From: CANJDH01 sp964443245
GTDB taxonomy: Bacteria > Pseudomonadota > Gammaproteobacteria > Burkholderiales > JAEUOS01
NCBI GenBank assembly: GCA_964443245.1
Contig: CAYUEG010000002.1
Coordinates: 1-64,000 of the forward strand
Reading direction: 5' to 3'
Length of the DNA stretch: 64,000 nucleotides
Shown: positions 8,512 through 16,970 of the stretch, piece by piece
Numbering within the stretch: the first letter of the stretch is position 1
How the letters are laid out: the number at the start of each line of letters is the position of its first letter
The notes under the pieces: generated by a model
Seen by the model: only the letters and a program-made list of their open reading frames with translations
The model's database searches: none
Told to the model about the DNA's origin: nothing
Translations under genes and position numbers: made by a program

Positions 8512-8784
8512 TTAGCCGATCACGGTCGGAATCTGCAGCAGCATGCGCCGCGTGTAATCGACCATGGTGGTCAGCATCCAGGGGCCGGCAATCGCCATCA
8601 CGAGGAACATGGCAATCAGCTTGGGAATGAACGAGAGCGTCATCTCGTTGATCTGGGTGGCCGCCTGCAGGATGCTGATGACGAGGCCGGTGACCAGGGC
8701 GGCCAGCAACAGCGGCGCCGAGACCATCAGGGTGACTTCCATGGCCTGCTGTGCGATGGTCAGAACAGTCTGGGTGGTAAACAT
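8512..8784 (-). CDS. fliQ: Flagellar export gate protein FliQ
   Basis: 90 residues with two transmembrane helices, the standard FliQ size. Motifs include the N-terminal TVLTIAQQAMEVTLM and the ATQINEMTLSFIPKLIA segment between the helices. FliQ packs around the FliP-FliR core of the export gate. AAAGG lies 6 bases before the ATG. It sits 23 bases after fliP. Confidence 0.96.
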   Translation of the reverse strand: MFTTQTVLTIAQQAMEVTLMVSAPLLLAALVTGLVISILQAATQINEMTLSFIPKLIAMFLVMAIAGPWMLTTMVDYTRRMLLQIPTVIG

Positions 8785-8807
8785 CGGGTGCCTTTACGCA
8801 AAAGGGG

Positions 8808-9563
8808 TCAGCCGTGGAAGCTGGCCACCAGGGAGCCGACCAGGAGATTCCAGCCGTCCACGAGGACAAACAGGATCAGCTTGAACGGCAGGGAAATGAG
8901 GACCGGCGAGAGCATCATCATGCCCATCGACATGAGCACGCTGGCCACCACCAGATCGATGACGAGGAAGGGGATGAAGATCATGAAGCCGATCTGGAAG
9001 GCCGTTTTCAGTTCGCTCGTGACGAAGGCCGGGACGATGACGGACAGGGGCAACTCTTCCGGTTTGCCGGCGCTGGCGCGGCCGGACAGCTTGAGGAACA
9101 AGGCCAGATCCGGCTCGCGTACCTGCTTCAACATGAAGGCCTTCATCGGCACTTCGCCGCGTTTCACCGCTTCCTGAAAGTTGATCTGGTTGGCGGAATA
9201 CGGCGCGTAGGCCTCGTTGTAGACCTTGTCGAGGGTGGGGTTCATCACGAAGATGGTGAGGAACAGGGCCAGGCCGACCAGCACCTGGTTGGGGGGCGCG
9301 GTCTGGGTGCCGAGTGCATGGCGCAACAGCGAGAGGACGATGACGATGCGGGTAAACCCGGTCATCAGCAGCAGCACGGCGGGCAGGAAGGTCAGCGCCG
9401 TCAGCAGCAGCAGGGTCTGGAGCGGCAGCGAATAGGTGGTCGAGCCACCCGGGCCGGGCGTGGAAGTCATGCCCGGCAGGCTTTGCGACCATGCCGGCAA
9501 GGCGGCGAGCATCAGGCCCAGGCAGGCGATGCCGGCAAACCAGTGGCGGTAGGAGCGTGTCAT
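8808..9563 (-). CDS. fliP: Flagellar export gate protein FliP
   Basis: 251 residues. The chosen ATG (9563) gives a cleavable signal peptide (IACLGLMLAALPAWSQ), which FliP proteins have, and overlaps the fliO stop by 4 bases (ATGA). The open frame extends further upstream but that part is fliO read in another frame. FliP forms the pentameric core of the export gate. Visible family motifs are RIVIVLSLLRHALGTQ and ALFLTIFVMNPTLDKVY, then PFLVIDLVVASVLMSMGMMM near the end. Confidence 0.96.
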   Translation of the reverse strand: MTRSYRHWFAGIACLGLMLAALPAWSQSLPGMTSTPGPGGSTTYSLPLQTLLLLTALTFLPAVLLLMTGFTRIVIVLSLLRHALGTQTAPPNQVLVGLALFLTIFVMNPTLDKVYNEAYAPYSANQINFQEAVKRGEVPMKAFMLKQVREPDLALFLKLSGRASAGKPEELPLSVIVPAFVTSELKTAFQIGFMIFIPFLVIDLVVASVLMSMGMMMLSPVLISLPFKLILFVLVDGWNLLVGSLVASFHG

Positions 9564-9982
9564 GAGCGTTTGAGCGCCTTGTCCAGCCACACCGCAAAAC
9601 CGGGGCTGGCGGGGGGCGCGCTGCTCTCGGCGGCATGTGCCGGCTTGGGCAGGCGTGCCAGTCGCGTGACGTGGCCGGGCGCGACGCCCAGCACCATCCA
9701 GGAACCTTCGATCTCGACCACGACCACCCGCTCGCGGGTGCCCACGGCATGCGAGGCGACGACCGAGAGGATCCGTGATGCACGCATCGGGCCGGCCTGG
9801 GTCTGGCGCAGCAGCCAGCCGAGGCCAAGGATCAGGGCGATCACGGCGGCCAGGCCAAGCAGCATTTGTGCAAATCCGGCGCCGGTGGACGGTGCGGCTG
9901 ACTCTGCTGCCACGGCCGCCGGGATCAGGACAGGCGCCAGCAGCGCCCATGCGGCGACAGTCGAAACGGGGCGCAACTTCAT
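9560..9982 (-). CDS. fliO: Flagellar biosynthesis protein FliO
   Basis: 140 residues. It has an N-terminal signal-like segment, one clear transmembrane helix (FAQMLLGLAAVIALILGLGWLL, split here as about residues 38-59) and a short cytoplasmic domain. FliO is a scaffold for assembly of the FliP ring and is poorly conserved, so the call rests on topology, size and position between fliN and fliP. Its ATG overlaps the fliN stop by 4 bases. Confidence 0.9.
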   Translation of the reverse strand: MKLRPVSTVAAWALLAPVLIPAAVAAESAAPSTGAGFAQMLLGLAAVIALILGLGWLLRQTQAGPMRASRILSVVASHAVGTRERVVVVEIEGSWMVLGVAPGHVTRLARLPKPAHAAESSAPPASPGFAVWLDKALKRS

Positions 9983-10398
9983 CGGTTCAGTTTCCGGATG
10001 CGCTCGGAGGGAGTGACGATGTCGGTCAGGCGGATGCCGAATTTCTCGTTGACCACCACCACTTCGCCCTGGGCGATCAGGCAGCCGTTGACCAGTACGT
10101 CCATCGGTTCGCCGGCGAGCCCGTCCAGTTCCACCACCGAGCCTTGCGCCAGTTGCAGGATCTGCTTGATCGGGATGCGGGTGCGGCCCAGTTCCACCGT
10201 CATCTGGACCGGGATGTCCAGCACGAGGTTGATGTCGTTGGCGGTACCCGCCACATTGCCTGGTGCCAGCTGCTCGAACATCGGCGCGCTGGCGACATTG
10301 GCGGTGGTGGCAACGGCTGCCGATTGCTCAGCCAGGGCGGCGCCCCAATCGGCGTCGGCATCGGGGGTCTCCTGCATTACCGCATCTTCAGTGGACAT
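9979..10398 (-). CDS. fliN: Flagellar motor switch protein FliN
   Basis: 139 residues. FliN forms the lower C ring and docks FliH. The C-terminal SpoA domain (about residues 55-139) shows LVLDIPVQMTVELGRTRI and GEVVVVNEKFGIRLTDIV, both diagnostic. Two ATGs are 6 bases apart; the GGAG site abuts the first (10404) with no spacing but sits 6 bases from the second, so 10398 is taken as the start. The gene overlaps the 3' end of fliM by 11 bases. The acidic, Ala-rich N-terminal 50 residues are typical of long FliN forms. Confidence 0.94.
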   Translation of the reverse strand: MSTEDAVMQETPDADADWGAALAEQSAAVATTANVASAPMFEQLAPGNVAGTANDINLVLDIPVQMTVELGRTRIPIKQILQLAQGSVVELDGLAGEPMDVLVNGCLIAQGEVVVVNEKFGIRLTDIVTPSERIRKLNR

Positions 10399-11392
10399 GC
10401 TCATCTCCGAGAGAGTTTTCGTGTGGCGGGATCGCCAGGGTGTTTTCGATCTTGAGGGCGTATTTGCCGTTGAGCACGCCGTAGCGGCACTCGAACACGG
10501 GCACGCCATCGACCTCGGCCACGGCGGTTGGCTTCAGATCGACGCCGATCACGTCGCCCGCCTTCATGTTGAGGATCTGCTTGAGGGTCACTTCGGCATT
10601 GGCCAGCTTGGCGACCAGCTCCACCTCTGCCAGCTGCACCTGCTTGGTCAGCATGTTGAGCCAGCGATGGTCGGGTTCGAAGCTGTCGGTCTGGGTCGAG
10701 CTGTAGAGAATGTCGCGGATCGGTTCGACGGTGGAATACGGGATGCAGACGTGGATGTCGCCGCCGCCGGCGCCGAGCTCGACGTTGAAGGTTGTCGTGA
10801 TGACGATTTCCGAAGGCGTGGCAATGTTGGCAAACTGGGTGTGCATTTCCGAGCGTACATGCTCGAACTGCAGCGCATGGACCGGTTGCCAGGCCTGCTG
10901 ATAGGTCCCCAGCACGACTTCCAGCATGCGCTGGATGATGCGTTGTTCCGTCAGGGTGAAGTCGCGGCCCTCGATGCGGGTGTGGAACCGGCTGTCGCCC
11001 CCGAACAGGTTGTCGACCACCGTGAACACCAGCGTGGGCTCGAAGATGAACAGCGTGCTGCCGCGCAATGGCCGGGCGGTGACCACGTTGATGTTGGTCG
11101 GCACGACCAGATTGCGGATGAATTCACTGTACTTCTGTACCTTGACCGGTGCGACGGAGATCTCCGGGCTTTTGCGCATGAAGTTGAACATGCCGATGCG
11201 CAGGTTGCGGGCAAAGCGCTCGTTGAGGATTTCCAGGGTCGGCATGCGTCCGCGGACGATGCGCTCCTGCTTGGCCAGGTTGTAGGCACGCGGGCCGCTG
11301 CCTTCCTGTTCATCGGAAGGCTGGTCATCCTCACCGTTGACACCCTTCAGGAGGGCATCAACTTCGTCCTGCGACAGGAATTCGGTAGACAT
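10388..11392 (-). CDS. fliM: Flagellar motor switch protein FliM
   Basis: 334 residues, full length. The N-terminal FLSQDEVDALLKG is the CheY-P docking peptide. The middle domain contacts FliG, and the C-terminal SpoA domain (about 250-334) contacts FliN. This is the component through which the CheY, CheZ and CheA encoded at 30-33 kb act. It starts 5 bases after the fliL stop and overlaps fliN by 11 bases, so fliLMN are translationally coupled. Confidence 0.97.
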   Translation of the reverse strand: MSTEFLSQDEVDALLKGVNGEDDQPSDEQEGSGPRAYNLAKQERIVRGRMPTLEILNERFARNLRIGMFNFMRKSPEISVAPVKVQKYSEFIRNLVVPTNINVVTARPLRGSTLFIFEPTLVFTVVDNLFGGDSRFHTRIEGRDFTLTEQRIIQRMLEVVLGTYQQAWQPVHALQFEHVRSEMHTQFANIATPSEIVITTTFNVELGAGGGDIHVCIPYSTVEPIRDILYSSTQTDSFEPDHRWLNMLTKQVQLAEVELVAKLANAEVTLKQILNMKAGDVIGVDLKPTAVAEVDGVPVFECRYGVLNGKYALKIENTLAIPPHENSLGDEHVH

Positions 11393-11397
11393 CTGGC

Positions 11398-11934
11398 TTA
11401 CTGGATGATGAAGGAGGAAAAGTGCACGTCGGTGACACCGCGGTCGGAGGCGGGCTGCTCGCCTTGGCCGTCGCCCTTGGCGCTGACGGCCGGGGCTGGC
11501 CCGCCCACGATGTTGCGTACCGTGGCCAGGAGTTCGGCTGCCAGCCGGGCCTTGCCTTCACTGCTGGCCAGTTCCTCGCCCGATTTGCTGGTCAGGATCA
11601 GCAGCACCTTGCCGCGGATCAGCGGCGTGGCGGCCTTGATGGCATCGGCAATCTCGTTGCCGTTCACCTCGAATACCAGCCCGATCTGCAGGAACTGCTC
11701 ATGCGTGACGGCACGCAGGTTGACCGTGAAGGGGTCCAGCGGAGCGAACACCCGGACCTTCTTTTCCACCTTTTTCGGTTCTTCCTTGGCGGCGCCAGCG
11801 TGCTTGGAGCGCGCCATCATGATGTAGCCGCCGGCGGCACCCAGCAGCAGTACGAGGAGGACCACCGCAATCAGGATGATCTTGCCTTTCTTGCCAGCGG
11901 CAGGCGGGGCGGGGAGGGCGGCGTCTTTGGACAT
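11398..11934 (-). CDS. fliL: Flagellar basal body-associated protein FliL
   Basis: 178 residues: short cytoplasmic N-terminus, one transmembrane helix (KIILIAVVLLVLLLGAAGGY) and a periplasmic domain that supports the stator. The ATG at 11934 has AAAGGA 6 bases upstream; an upstream in-frame TTG (11958) lacks such a site. A Lys/Glu-rich linker (EEPKKVEKKVR) follows the helix. It is the first gene of the fliLMNOPQR block, after a 236-base gap from fliK. Confidence 0.94.
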   Translation of the reverse strand: MSKDAALPAPPAAGKKGKIILIAVVLLVLLLGAAGGYIMMARSKHAGAAKEEPKKVEKKVRVFAPLDPFTVNLRAVTHEQFLQIGLVFEVNGNEIADAIKAATPLIRGKVLLILTSKSGEELASSEGKARLAAELLATVRNIVGGPAPAVSAKGDGQGEQPASDRGVTDVHFSSFIIQ

Positions 11935-12170
11935 GGCGAATCCTTTGCGTTTGGACAAGAGTGCGCGCCTGGCGGCTTCCGTCTCCCTTCTCCGGAGGGG
12001 AAAGCCTTGGCAACAACGCTATTGTTTCGCTTGTCCGGGGCTTCCAAACCCCGAATTAGGCGCCGAATTGCCCGGGTGTTCGCTTGACCCGCCCGGTCTG
12101 CGGGCGTGTGTGAACGGCCGCGTTCGAAGGCGCGCGGCCGGGGCTCTCGCCCGCGCCGGCCGGCGCCCGA
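11935..12170 (-). promoter_or_regulatory. fliK-fliL spacer with hairpins
   Basis: The only sizeable break in the fli minus-strand series. It holds two hairpin candidates: CGGCCGCG at 12115-12122 pairing with CGCGGCCG at 12133-12140 (8 bp, 10-base loop), and CGGGG at 12036-12040 pairing with CCCCG at 12049-12053. Neither has a following T-run. It may partly separate fliFGHIJK from fliLMNOPQR and carry a fliL promoter, but no convincing -10/-35, sigma28 or sigma54 element was found. Confidence 0.35.
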
Positions 12171-13430
12171 TCAGGCGAAGAGGTCGACCAGACCCGTGCC
12201 TCGCGCAACCGGCAAGGCCACAGGCTGGCCAGTTGCGGCCGGCGCGGCAGTCTGCGTCTCGCGCAGGCGCTGGGACGCGAGCAGGCGCGCGCGCTCTTCC
12301 TCGGCGGCAAACTGGCCGCCGCCGCCGGATTCGACGCTGGTGTGCCCCAGGCTGATGCCGCTCTCGGAGAGCATCTCCCGCAAGCGTGGCAGGGCGTCCT
12401 CGATCGCCCGGCCGGATTCGGGCTGGGTCACGGCAAAGGCAATGGTGGCTTCATCCTGCGCGAGGCGGATGCGAATCTCGATCGGCCCCATGTCTGGCGG
12501 AGTAACACGCAGGGACGCCGATTCGACACCATTCTTGACCAGCCACGTCAGGCGCTGGGCGGCTTCATCAGGGAACGCCGGGGAGGGTAATGGGGCATGC
12601 ACGGTTGCCGTGACCACGGGGGGAGGCTCGGCTGCGCGTTGCGGCGCCACTGCCGTCAGGGCGTTGGGGGCCAAGGAGGAAAGGCTGGGGACCGCAGGTG
12701 TGCCTGCAGTGCCGGGGGAGACGCCAGATTCAAGCTTCTCAAGTTTTGCCAGGGCCGCTTCAAACCCGTGTTCTTGCATCATGCCGACACCGGCGGGCAG
12801 GCCGGAGCCGAAATTGGCACCTGCCAACGGTGAGCTGCGCATGCCGGCACCCAGATCGGCCATGACCTCGCCTGGCGCCGGGCGCGATGCGACAGGCGAT
12901 GCCATGCCGCCGGCTGGTGCAGCAGGGCCTGTCCCCGCCAGCACGTCTTTGCCGGTGCGGTTGGCCCCAGGCAAGGGCGTGCCGGGCAGTGCCCATCCCG
13001 CGACCGGCAGGGCGATGTTGAACGGGGGGGCGGTTGGTGCGGCTTCGGCAGTGACGGGAAGGCCGGCGGCTGCGGCTTCGGTATCCGGGGCGGCGATCTG
13101 GTCGCGCAAGGATTGCAGCAACGCCAGATCAAGCGCCGGATCGGCAGCCGTCAGGCCGCCGCTGCCGGCTTCGGTGTCGGCTGCTTCTCCGGTGGCGGTT
13201 GCGGACAGCTTGGCGTCAACGGGCGGTGCGGTTGCCTGGGCAGGATCGCTGACTTCCGGGCTGCTGCGGCCGGGAGGGCGCGGCGCCTGCGTCGCACGTG
13301 CCCGGGCAAAGGCGGTCGAAAACGCATCGCCAGCAGGATTTTCGCCGCCAGCCTGAGCCGGTTTGGCACCGTCCGGCAGATTGCCCGGCAGCGGGGGGGT
13401 GATGGCAATGTCGTTCAATTGGGTATTCAC
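12171..13430 (-). CDS. fliK: Flagellar hook-length control protein FliK
   Basis: 419 residues. FliK is the secreted molecular ruler that switches export from hook to filament substrates by acting on FlhB. The first 290 residues are Pro/Ala/Thr-rich and of low complexity. The conserved C-terminal Flg_hook domain is about 300-390, with SASLRVTPPDMGPIEIRIRL and a Gln/Arg-rich tail. The C-terminal end (TGQPVALPVARGTGLVDLFA) is the usual exposed tail. It lies 20 bases after fliJ. Confidence 0.92.
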   Translation of the reverse strand: MNTQLNDIAITPPLPGNLPDGAKPAQAGGENPAGDAFSTAFARARATQAPRPPGRSSPEVSDPAQATAPPVDAKLSATATGEAADTEAGSGGLTAADPALDLALLQSLRDQIAAPDTEAAAAGLPVTAEAAPTAPPFNIALPVAGWALPGTPLPGANRTGKDVLAGTGPAAPAGGMASPVASRPAPGEVMADLGAGMRSSPLAGANFGSGLPAGVGMMQEHGFEAALAKLEKLESGVSPGTAGTPAVPSLSSLAPNALTAVAPQRAAEPPPVVTATVHAPLPSPAFPDEAAQRLTWLVKNGVESASLRVTPPDMGPIEIRIRLAQDEATIAFAVTQPESGRAIEDALPRLREMLSESGISLGHTSVESGGGGQFAAEEERARLLASQRLRETQTAAPAATGQPVALPVARGTGLVDLFA

Positions 13431-13450
13431 GGAATTGGCCTATGCGGGCA

Positions 13451-13906
13451 TTACTGACCAAATGAGAGGGCGCCACCGCCGGCTGCGAACTTGCGGGCAG
13501 CGATTTCGTCGGTGCGCTTTTGCTCGGTGCGCGCCTGATGCAGTTCTTCGAGCTGGCGCCGGCGCCTTTCGATCGTGCTGTACGACAGGTTCTGCTTTTG
13601 CTCCTGCTGCCAGGTCTGGCGCGCTGCATCCACCGTCACGGCCCAATGCTCGCGCTCGGCTTGTTGTTGCCTGACGGCTTCATCGAGTTTTCCGAGGAAG
13701 CCCTGAAAATTGCGCAGCTGGGTCGCATCCACGCCGCGCCGGATGGCGTCTTCCAGCCGTGCCCGGTAATCGTCGCGATAGGCCTTCAGGGTTTCGCCGC
13801 GATATTCGCTGTCGCGCGCCTGTGCCATCAACACACCCAGGCGTTGTGCCGCGTGGTCACTCTTGCGCTGAGTCAGTTCAATCAGGGTATCGAAGCTGCG
13901 TTTCAT
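13451..13906 (-). CDS. fliJ: Flagellar export chaperone/stalk protein FliJ
   Basis: 151 residues, predicted almost wholly alpha-helical coiled coil, rich in Gln, Arg and Glu. FliJ is the central stalk of the FliI ATPase ring and links it to FlhA. Typical features are the N-terminal MKRSFDTLIELTQRK and the RRRRQLEELHQARTEQKR region. It starts 11 bases after the fliI stop with a GGAG-type site, in conserved fliI-fliJ-fliK order. Confidence 0.93.
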   Translation of the reverse strand: MKRSFDTLIELTQRKSDHAAQRLGVLMAQARDSEYRGETLKAYRDDYRARLEDAIRRGVDATQLRNFQGFLGKLDEAVRQQQAEREHWAVTVDAARQTWQQEQKQNLSYSTIERRRRQLEELHQARTEQKRTDEIAARKFAAGGGALSFGQ

Positions 13907-13917
13907 GGCGGTCTCCT

Positions 13918-15360
13918 TCAGGCGTTCTGTCCTGCGGGTTGGTTGGTCAGGCTGACAAGCGCAGCGACGCTCTCGGCCATGCTGATGTTTTCGTTCATGC
14001 CCTGCTGCAGGAAGGCCTCCAGCGCGGGGTAGGTGTCGATGGCGCGATCCAGGATCGGATCGCTGCCGCGGGCGTAGGCCCCGACGTTGATCAGGTCGCG
14101 GTTGCGCTGGTAGCGCGAGAACAGCGTCTTGAAGGCCTTCGCACGCTGCAGGACCGATTCTTCGGTGATGGCATGCATCACGCGGCTGATGGACTGCTCG
14201 ATGTCAATCGCAGGGTAGTGGCCGGCGTCGGCCAGGGCACGCGACAGCACGATGTGGCCGTCGAGAATCGCCCGCGCTGCGTCCGCGATCGGGTCCTGCT
14301 GATCGTCGCCTTCGGTCAGCACGGTGTAGAACGCCGTGATCGAGCCCTTGCTGCCGCCAGGACCGCTGGCCGTGCCGTTGCCGGCCCGTTCGACCAGCTG
14401 GGGCAGCTTGGCGAATACCGATGGCGGGTACCCCTTGGTGGCCGGCGGTTCACCGATTGCCAGAGAGATTTCGCGTTGTGCCATTGCATAGCGGGTCAGG
14501 GAGTCCATGATCAGCAGCACGCTCAGGCCACGGTCGCGAAAGTGCTCCGAGATTGCGGTGGCATAGGCCGCGCCCTGCAGGCGCAACAGGGGTGGCACGT
14601 CTGCCGGTGCCGCTACCACCACGGCACGTTTGAGGCCTTCCGCCCCGAGGTTCTCCTCGATGAATCCCTTGACTTCCCGACCACGTTCGCCGATCAGGCC
14701 GACGACCGTGATGTCGGCCTTCGAGTACCGCGCCAGCATGCCCAGCAGCACGCTTTTGCCGACACCGCTGCCGGCGAACAGGCCGATCCGCTGGCCACGT
14801 CCGATGGTGAGCAGGGCATTGATGGCACGCACGCCGACATCCATCGGTTCATTGATCGAGGCACGGTCAATCGGGTTGAGCGGGCGGCTGGCGAGGGGCG
14901 TGCGCTGGTCGAAGTTGATCGGGCCCAGACTGTCAAGCGGGCGGCCCTGGGCGTCAATCACCCGGCCGAGCAGGCATTCGCCGACCGGCAGATGTTTGGT
15001 GCGATCCTCGGCGCGCCGCCAGGGGTGGCGCGTGCGGCCGACGACCGGCGGTGAAGTGGCCATTTCCAGAGGCGTGACGGCCGCACCCGGGGTGAGGCCG
15101 TAGACGTCTCCGGACGGCATCAGGAACAGCTTGTCGCCGGCAAAGCCGACGACCTCGGCTTCCACCGGGTTCATGCCGTCCTGCTGGATCAGGCAGGTAC
15201 TGCCTACCGGCAGGCGCAAGCCGACCGCTTCCATTACCAGCCCGGCGACGCGGGTCAGGCGGCCCTGCGGCGAAAGGGTGCGCACGGCGCGGGCGTGCAC
15301 CCCGCACGTGGCCAGGTGCGTTGCCCAGACGGCCGTGTGGGGATTACCTTTCCCAAGCAT
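13918..15360 (-). CDS. fliI: Flagellum-specific ATP synthase FliI
   Basis: 480 residues. This F1-beta-like ATPase energises export by releasing chaperones. Walker A AGSGVGKS is at residues 196-203, followed by the FliI-typical GERGREVKGF and the Walker B LLIMDSLTRYAMAQRE. The long first 30 residues precede the beta-barrel domain. The ATG at 15360 overlaps fliH by 17 bases and has GGGGCGG upstream. Confidence 0.97.
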   Translation of the reverse strand: MLGKGNPHTAVWATHLATCGVHARAVRTLSPQGRLTRVAGLVMEAVGLRLPVGSTCLIQQDGMNPVEAEVVGFAGDKLFLMPSGDVYGLTPGAAVTPLEMATSPPVVGRTRHPWRRAEDRTKHLPVGECLLGRVIDAQGRPLDSLGPINFDQRTPLASRPLNPIDRASINEPMDVGVRAINALLTIGRGQRIGLFAGSGVGKSVLLGMLARYSKADITVVGLIGERGREVKGFIEENLGAEGLKRAVVVAAPADVPPLLRLQGAAYATAISEHFRDRGLSVLLIMDSLTRYAMAQREISLAIGEPPATKGYPPSVFAKLPQLVERAGNGTASGPGGSKGSITAFYTVLTEGDDQQDPIADAARAILDGHIVLSRALADAGHYPAIDIEQSISRVMHAITEESVLQRAKAFKTLFSRYQRNRDLINVGAYARGSDPILDRAIDTYPALEAFLQQGMNENISMAESVAALVSLTNQPAGQNA

Positions 15361-15994
15361 GGTTCCGCCCCAATGCCGTTACCACCGCACGCCAGCGTGC
15401 CGCCAGCGTGGCGTCGATCGAGCCGTTGCTGGTGGAGACGCGGCAACCGCCTGGATCGATGCGTTCGTCTTCGGCAATGCGCCAGCCTGCGGCCGTCAGT
15501 TCATCGCCGATGCGCTCCTTCACCAGGGCAGAATCCTCGGGATTGAGGAGCAGCTGCGGATGGGGGCCGGACCCTGCCAGATCGACCGCCTCGCGCACGG
15601 CGGCCAGCATCGACTCGCGATTGACCGTCAGTTCGTTGCGCAGAACGTCGCGCGCCACTTCCAGGGCGAGGTCGGTGACCGCCAGGCCTACCTCGTCCTG
15701 CAGGGTATTGAGTGCGTAGGACATGGCCTCGGCCATGGCGCGAATACGGGCCAGTTCGGTGTCGGCGCGCTGCCGGCCTTCCGCAATCCCCGCCGCCATG
15801 CCTTCGGCATGTCCGGCTGCCCTGGCTTCCTCGCGCCAGCGCTCCATCGCGGCCTTGTCGGCAGGCGTGGGGGGAGGGGCGGCGGGTGCTGCCCGAGGCT
15901 TGGTACTGTCGGCGAGGGAAGCGAACTGCCATCGCTCGAAAGCGCCCGATAGCGTGGCGGTACCGGTACCGGCGTTAAACAAAGCTGTCGTCAC
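15344..15994 (-). CDS. fliH: Flagellar assembly protein FliH
   Basis: 216 residues. FliH dimers tether FliI to the C ring (FliN) and restrain ATPase activity. The start is taken as GTG at 15994, which has a strong GGGAGG site 5 bases upstream; an ATG further upstream (16042) has none and would read deep into fliG. The Ala/Glu-rich middle with a GMAAGIAEGR segment matches the FliH GxxxG helix region, and the C-terminal part resembles the V-type ATPase E-subunit fold. It overlaps fliG by 20 bases and fliI by 17. Confidence 0.92.
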   Translation of the reverse strand: MTTALFNAGTGTATLSGAFERWQFASLADSTKPRAAPAAPPPTPADKAAMERWREEARAAGHAEGMAAGIAEGRQRADTELARIRAMAEAMSYALNTLQDEVGLAVTDLALEVARDVLRNELTVNRESMLAAVREAVDLAGSGPHPQLLLNPEDSALVKERIGDELTAAGWRIAEDERIDPGGCRVSTSNGSIDATLAARWRAVVTALGRNHAWER

Positions 15995-16970
15995 CCTTGC
16001 CTCCCAATACGATCTGGCCTTCGTCGGCCAGACGTCGTGCAATCTTCAGGATTTCCTTCTGCTGCGCCTCGACGTCGGAGAGCCGTACCGGACCTTTCGA
16101 TTCGAGGTCCTCGCGCAGCATTTCGGCAGCGCGGCTCGACATGTTCTTGAAGATCTTCTCGCGCAGTTCCGGCGGCGCACCCTTGAGCGCAATGATCAGC
16201 GCATCCGACTGGACTTCCTTGAGCAGGGCCTGGATGCCCTTGTCATCGACGTCGATCAGGTTGTCGAACACGAACATTTCGTCGAGGATGCCCTGTGCCA
16301 GGTCACCGTCGATGGCCTGTACGGCTTCCATGATGACGGTCTCGGAGGTGCCGCCGACAAAGTTGAGGATTTCCGCTGCCGTTCGCACGCCGCCCATCGC
16401 GGATTTCTTGATCCGGTCGGAACCGGAGAGGGCTTTGGAGATGACGTCGTTCAGTTCGCGCAGGGCCGACGGGTGAATCCCGTCCAGGGTGGCGATGCGC
16501 AGGACGACGTCGCCACGCACGCGATCCTGCAACTGGTTCAGGATGGCCGCCGCATGGTCGCGCTCCAGATGCACCAGGATCGAGGCGATGATCTGCGGAT
16601 GTTCGTTCTTGATCATCTCGGCGACGGTGTTGGCATCCATCCATTTGAGACTCTCGATGCCGCTGGCATCGTCTCCCTGCAGGATGCGATCGAGCAGAAA
16701 CTTGGCTTTGTCCTCACCCAGCGCCTTGTTCAGCACGCCGCGGATGTATTCATCGGAATTGAGGCCAATCGGGGTTTGCTTGCTGGCTTCCCCGGTAAAG
16801 CGCGTGAGCACATCATCGACCTTCTCGCGTGGCACGTTCTTCAGCTTGGCCATCGCGGCGCCCACCTTCTGGGCTTCCTTCGGTGGCAAAAGCTTGAACA
16901 CTTCTGCGGCCTCGTCCTCCCCCAGGCTCATGAGGAGAATGGCGCTGTCGTCAACCCCGGTATCACTCAT
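15975..16970 (-). CDS. fliG: Flagellar motor switch protein FliG
   Basis: 331 residues. FliG is the rotor ring that meets the MotA stator and sets torque. The ATG at 16970 gives the normal N-terminus (DDSAILLMSLGEDEAAEVF) and overlaps the fliF stop by 8 bases. Upstream in-frame starts only add fliF sequence in another frame. The middle domain has the EHPQIIASILVHL motif. The C-terminal torque helix keeps charged residues (LREDLESKGPVRLSDVE). All three domains are intact. Confidence 0.97.
   Translation of the reverse strand: MSDTGVDDSAILLMSLGEDEAAEVFKLLPPKEAQKVGAAMAKLKNVPREKVDDVLTRFTGEASKQTPIGLNSDEYIRGVLNKALGEDKAKFLLDRILQGDDASGIESLKWMDANTVAEMIKNEHPQIIASILVHLERDHAAAILNQLQDRVRGDVVLRIATLDGIHPSALRELNDVISKALSGSDRIKKSAMGGVRTAAEILNFVGGTSETVIMEAVQAIDGDLAQGILDEMFVFDNLIDVDDKGIQALLKEVQSDALIIALKGAPPELREKIFKNMSSRAAEMLREDLESKGPVRLSDVEAQQKEILKIARRLADEGQIVLGGKGDDSFV

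Noticed and set aside
9564..9950. Longer FliP starting at 9950
   Set aside because: It would cover most of fliO in another frame and destroy the N-terminal signal peptide.
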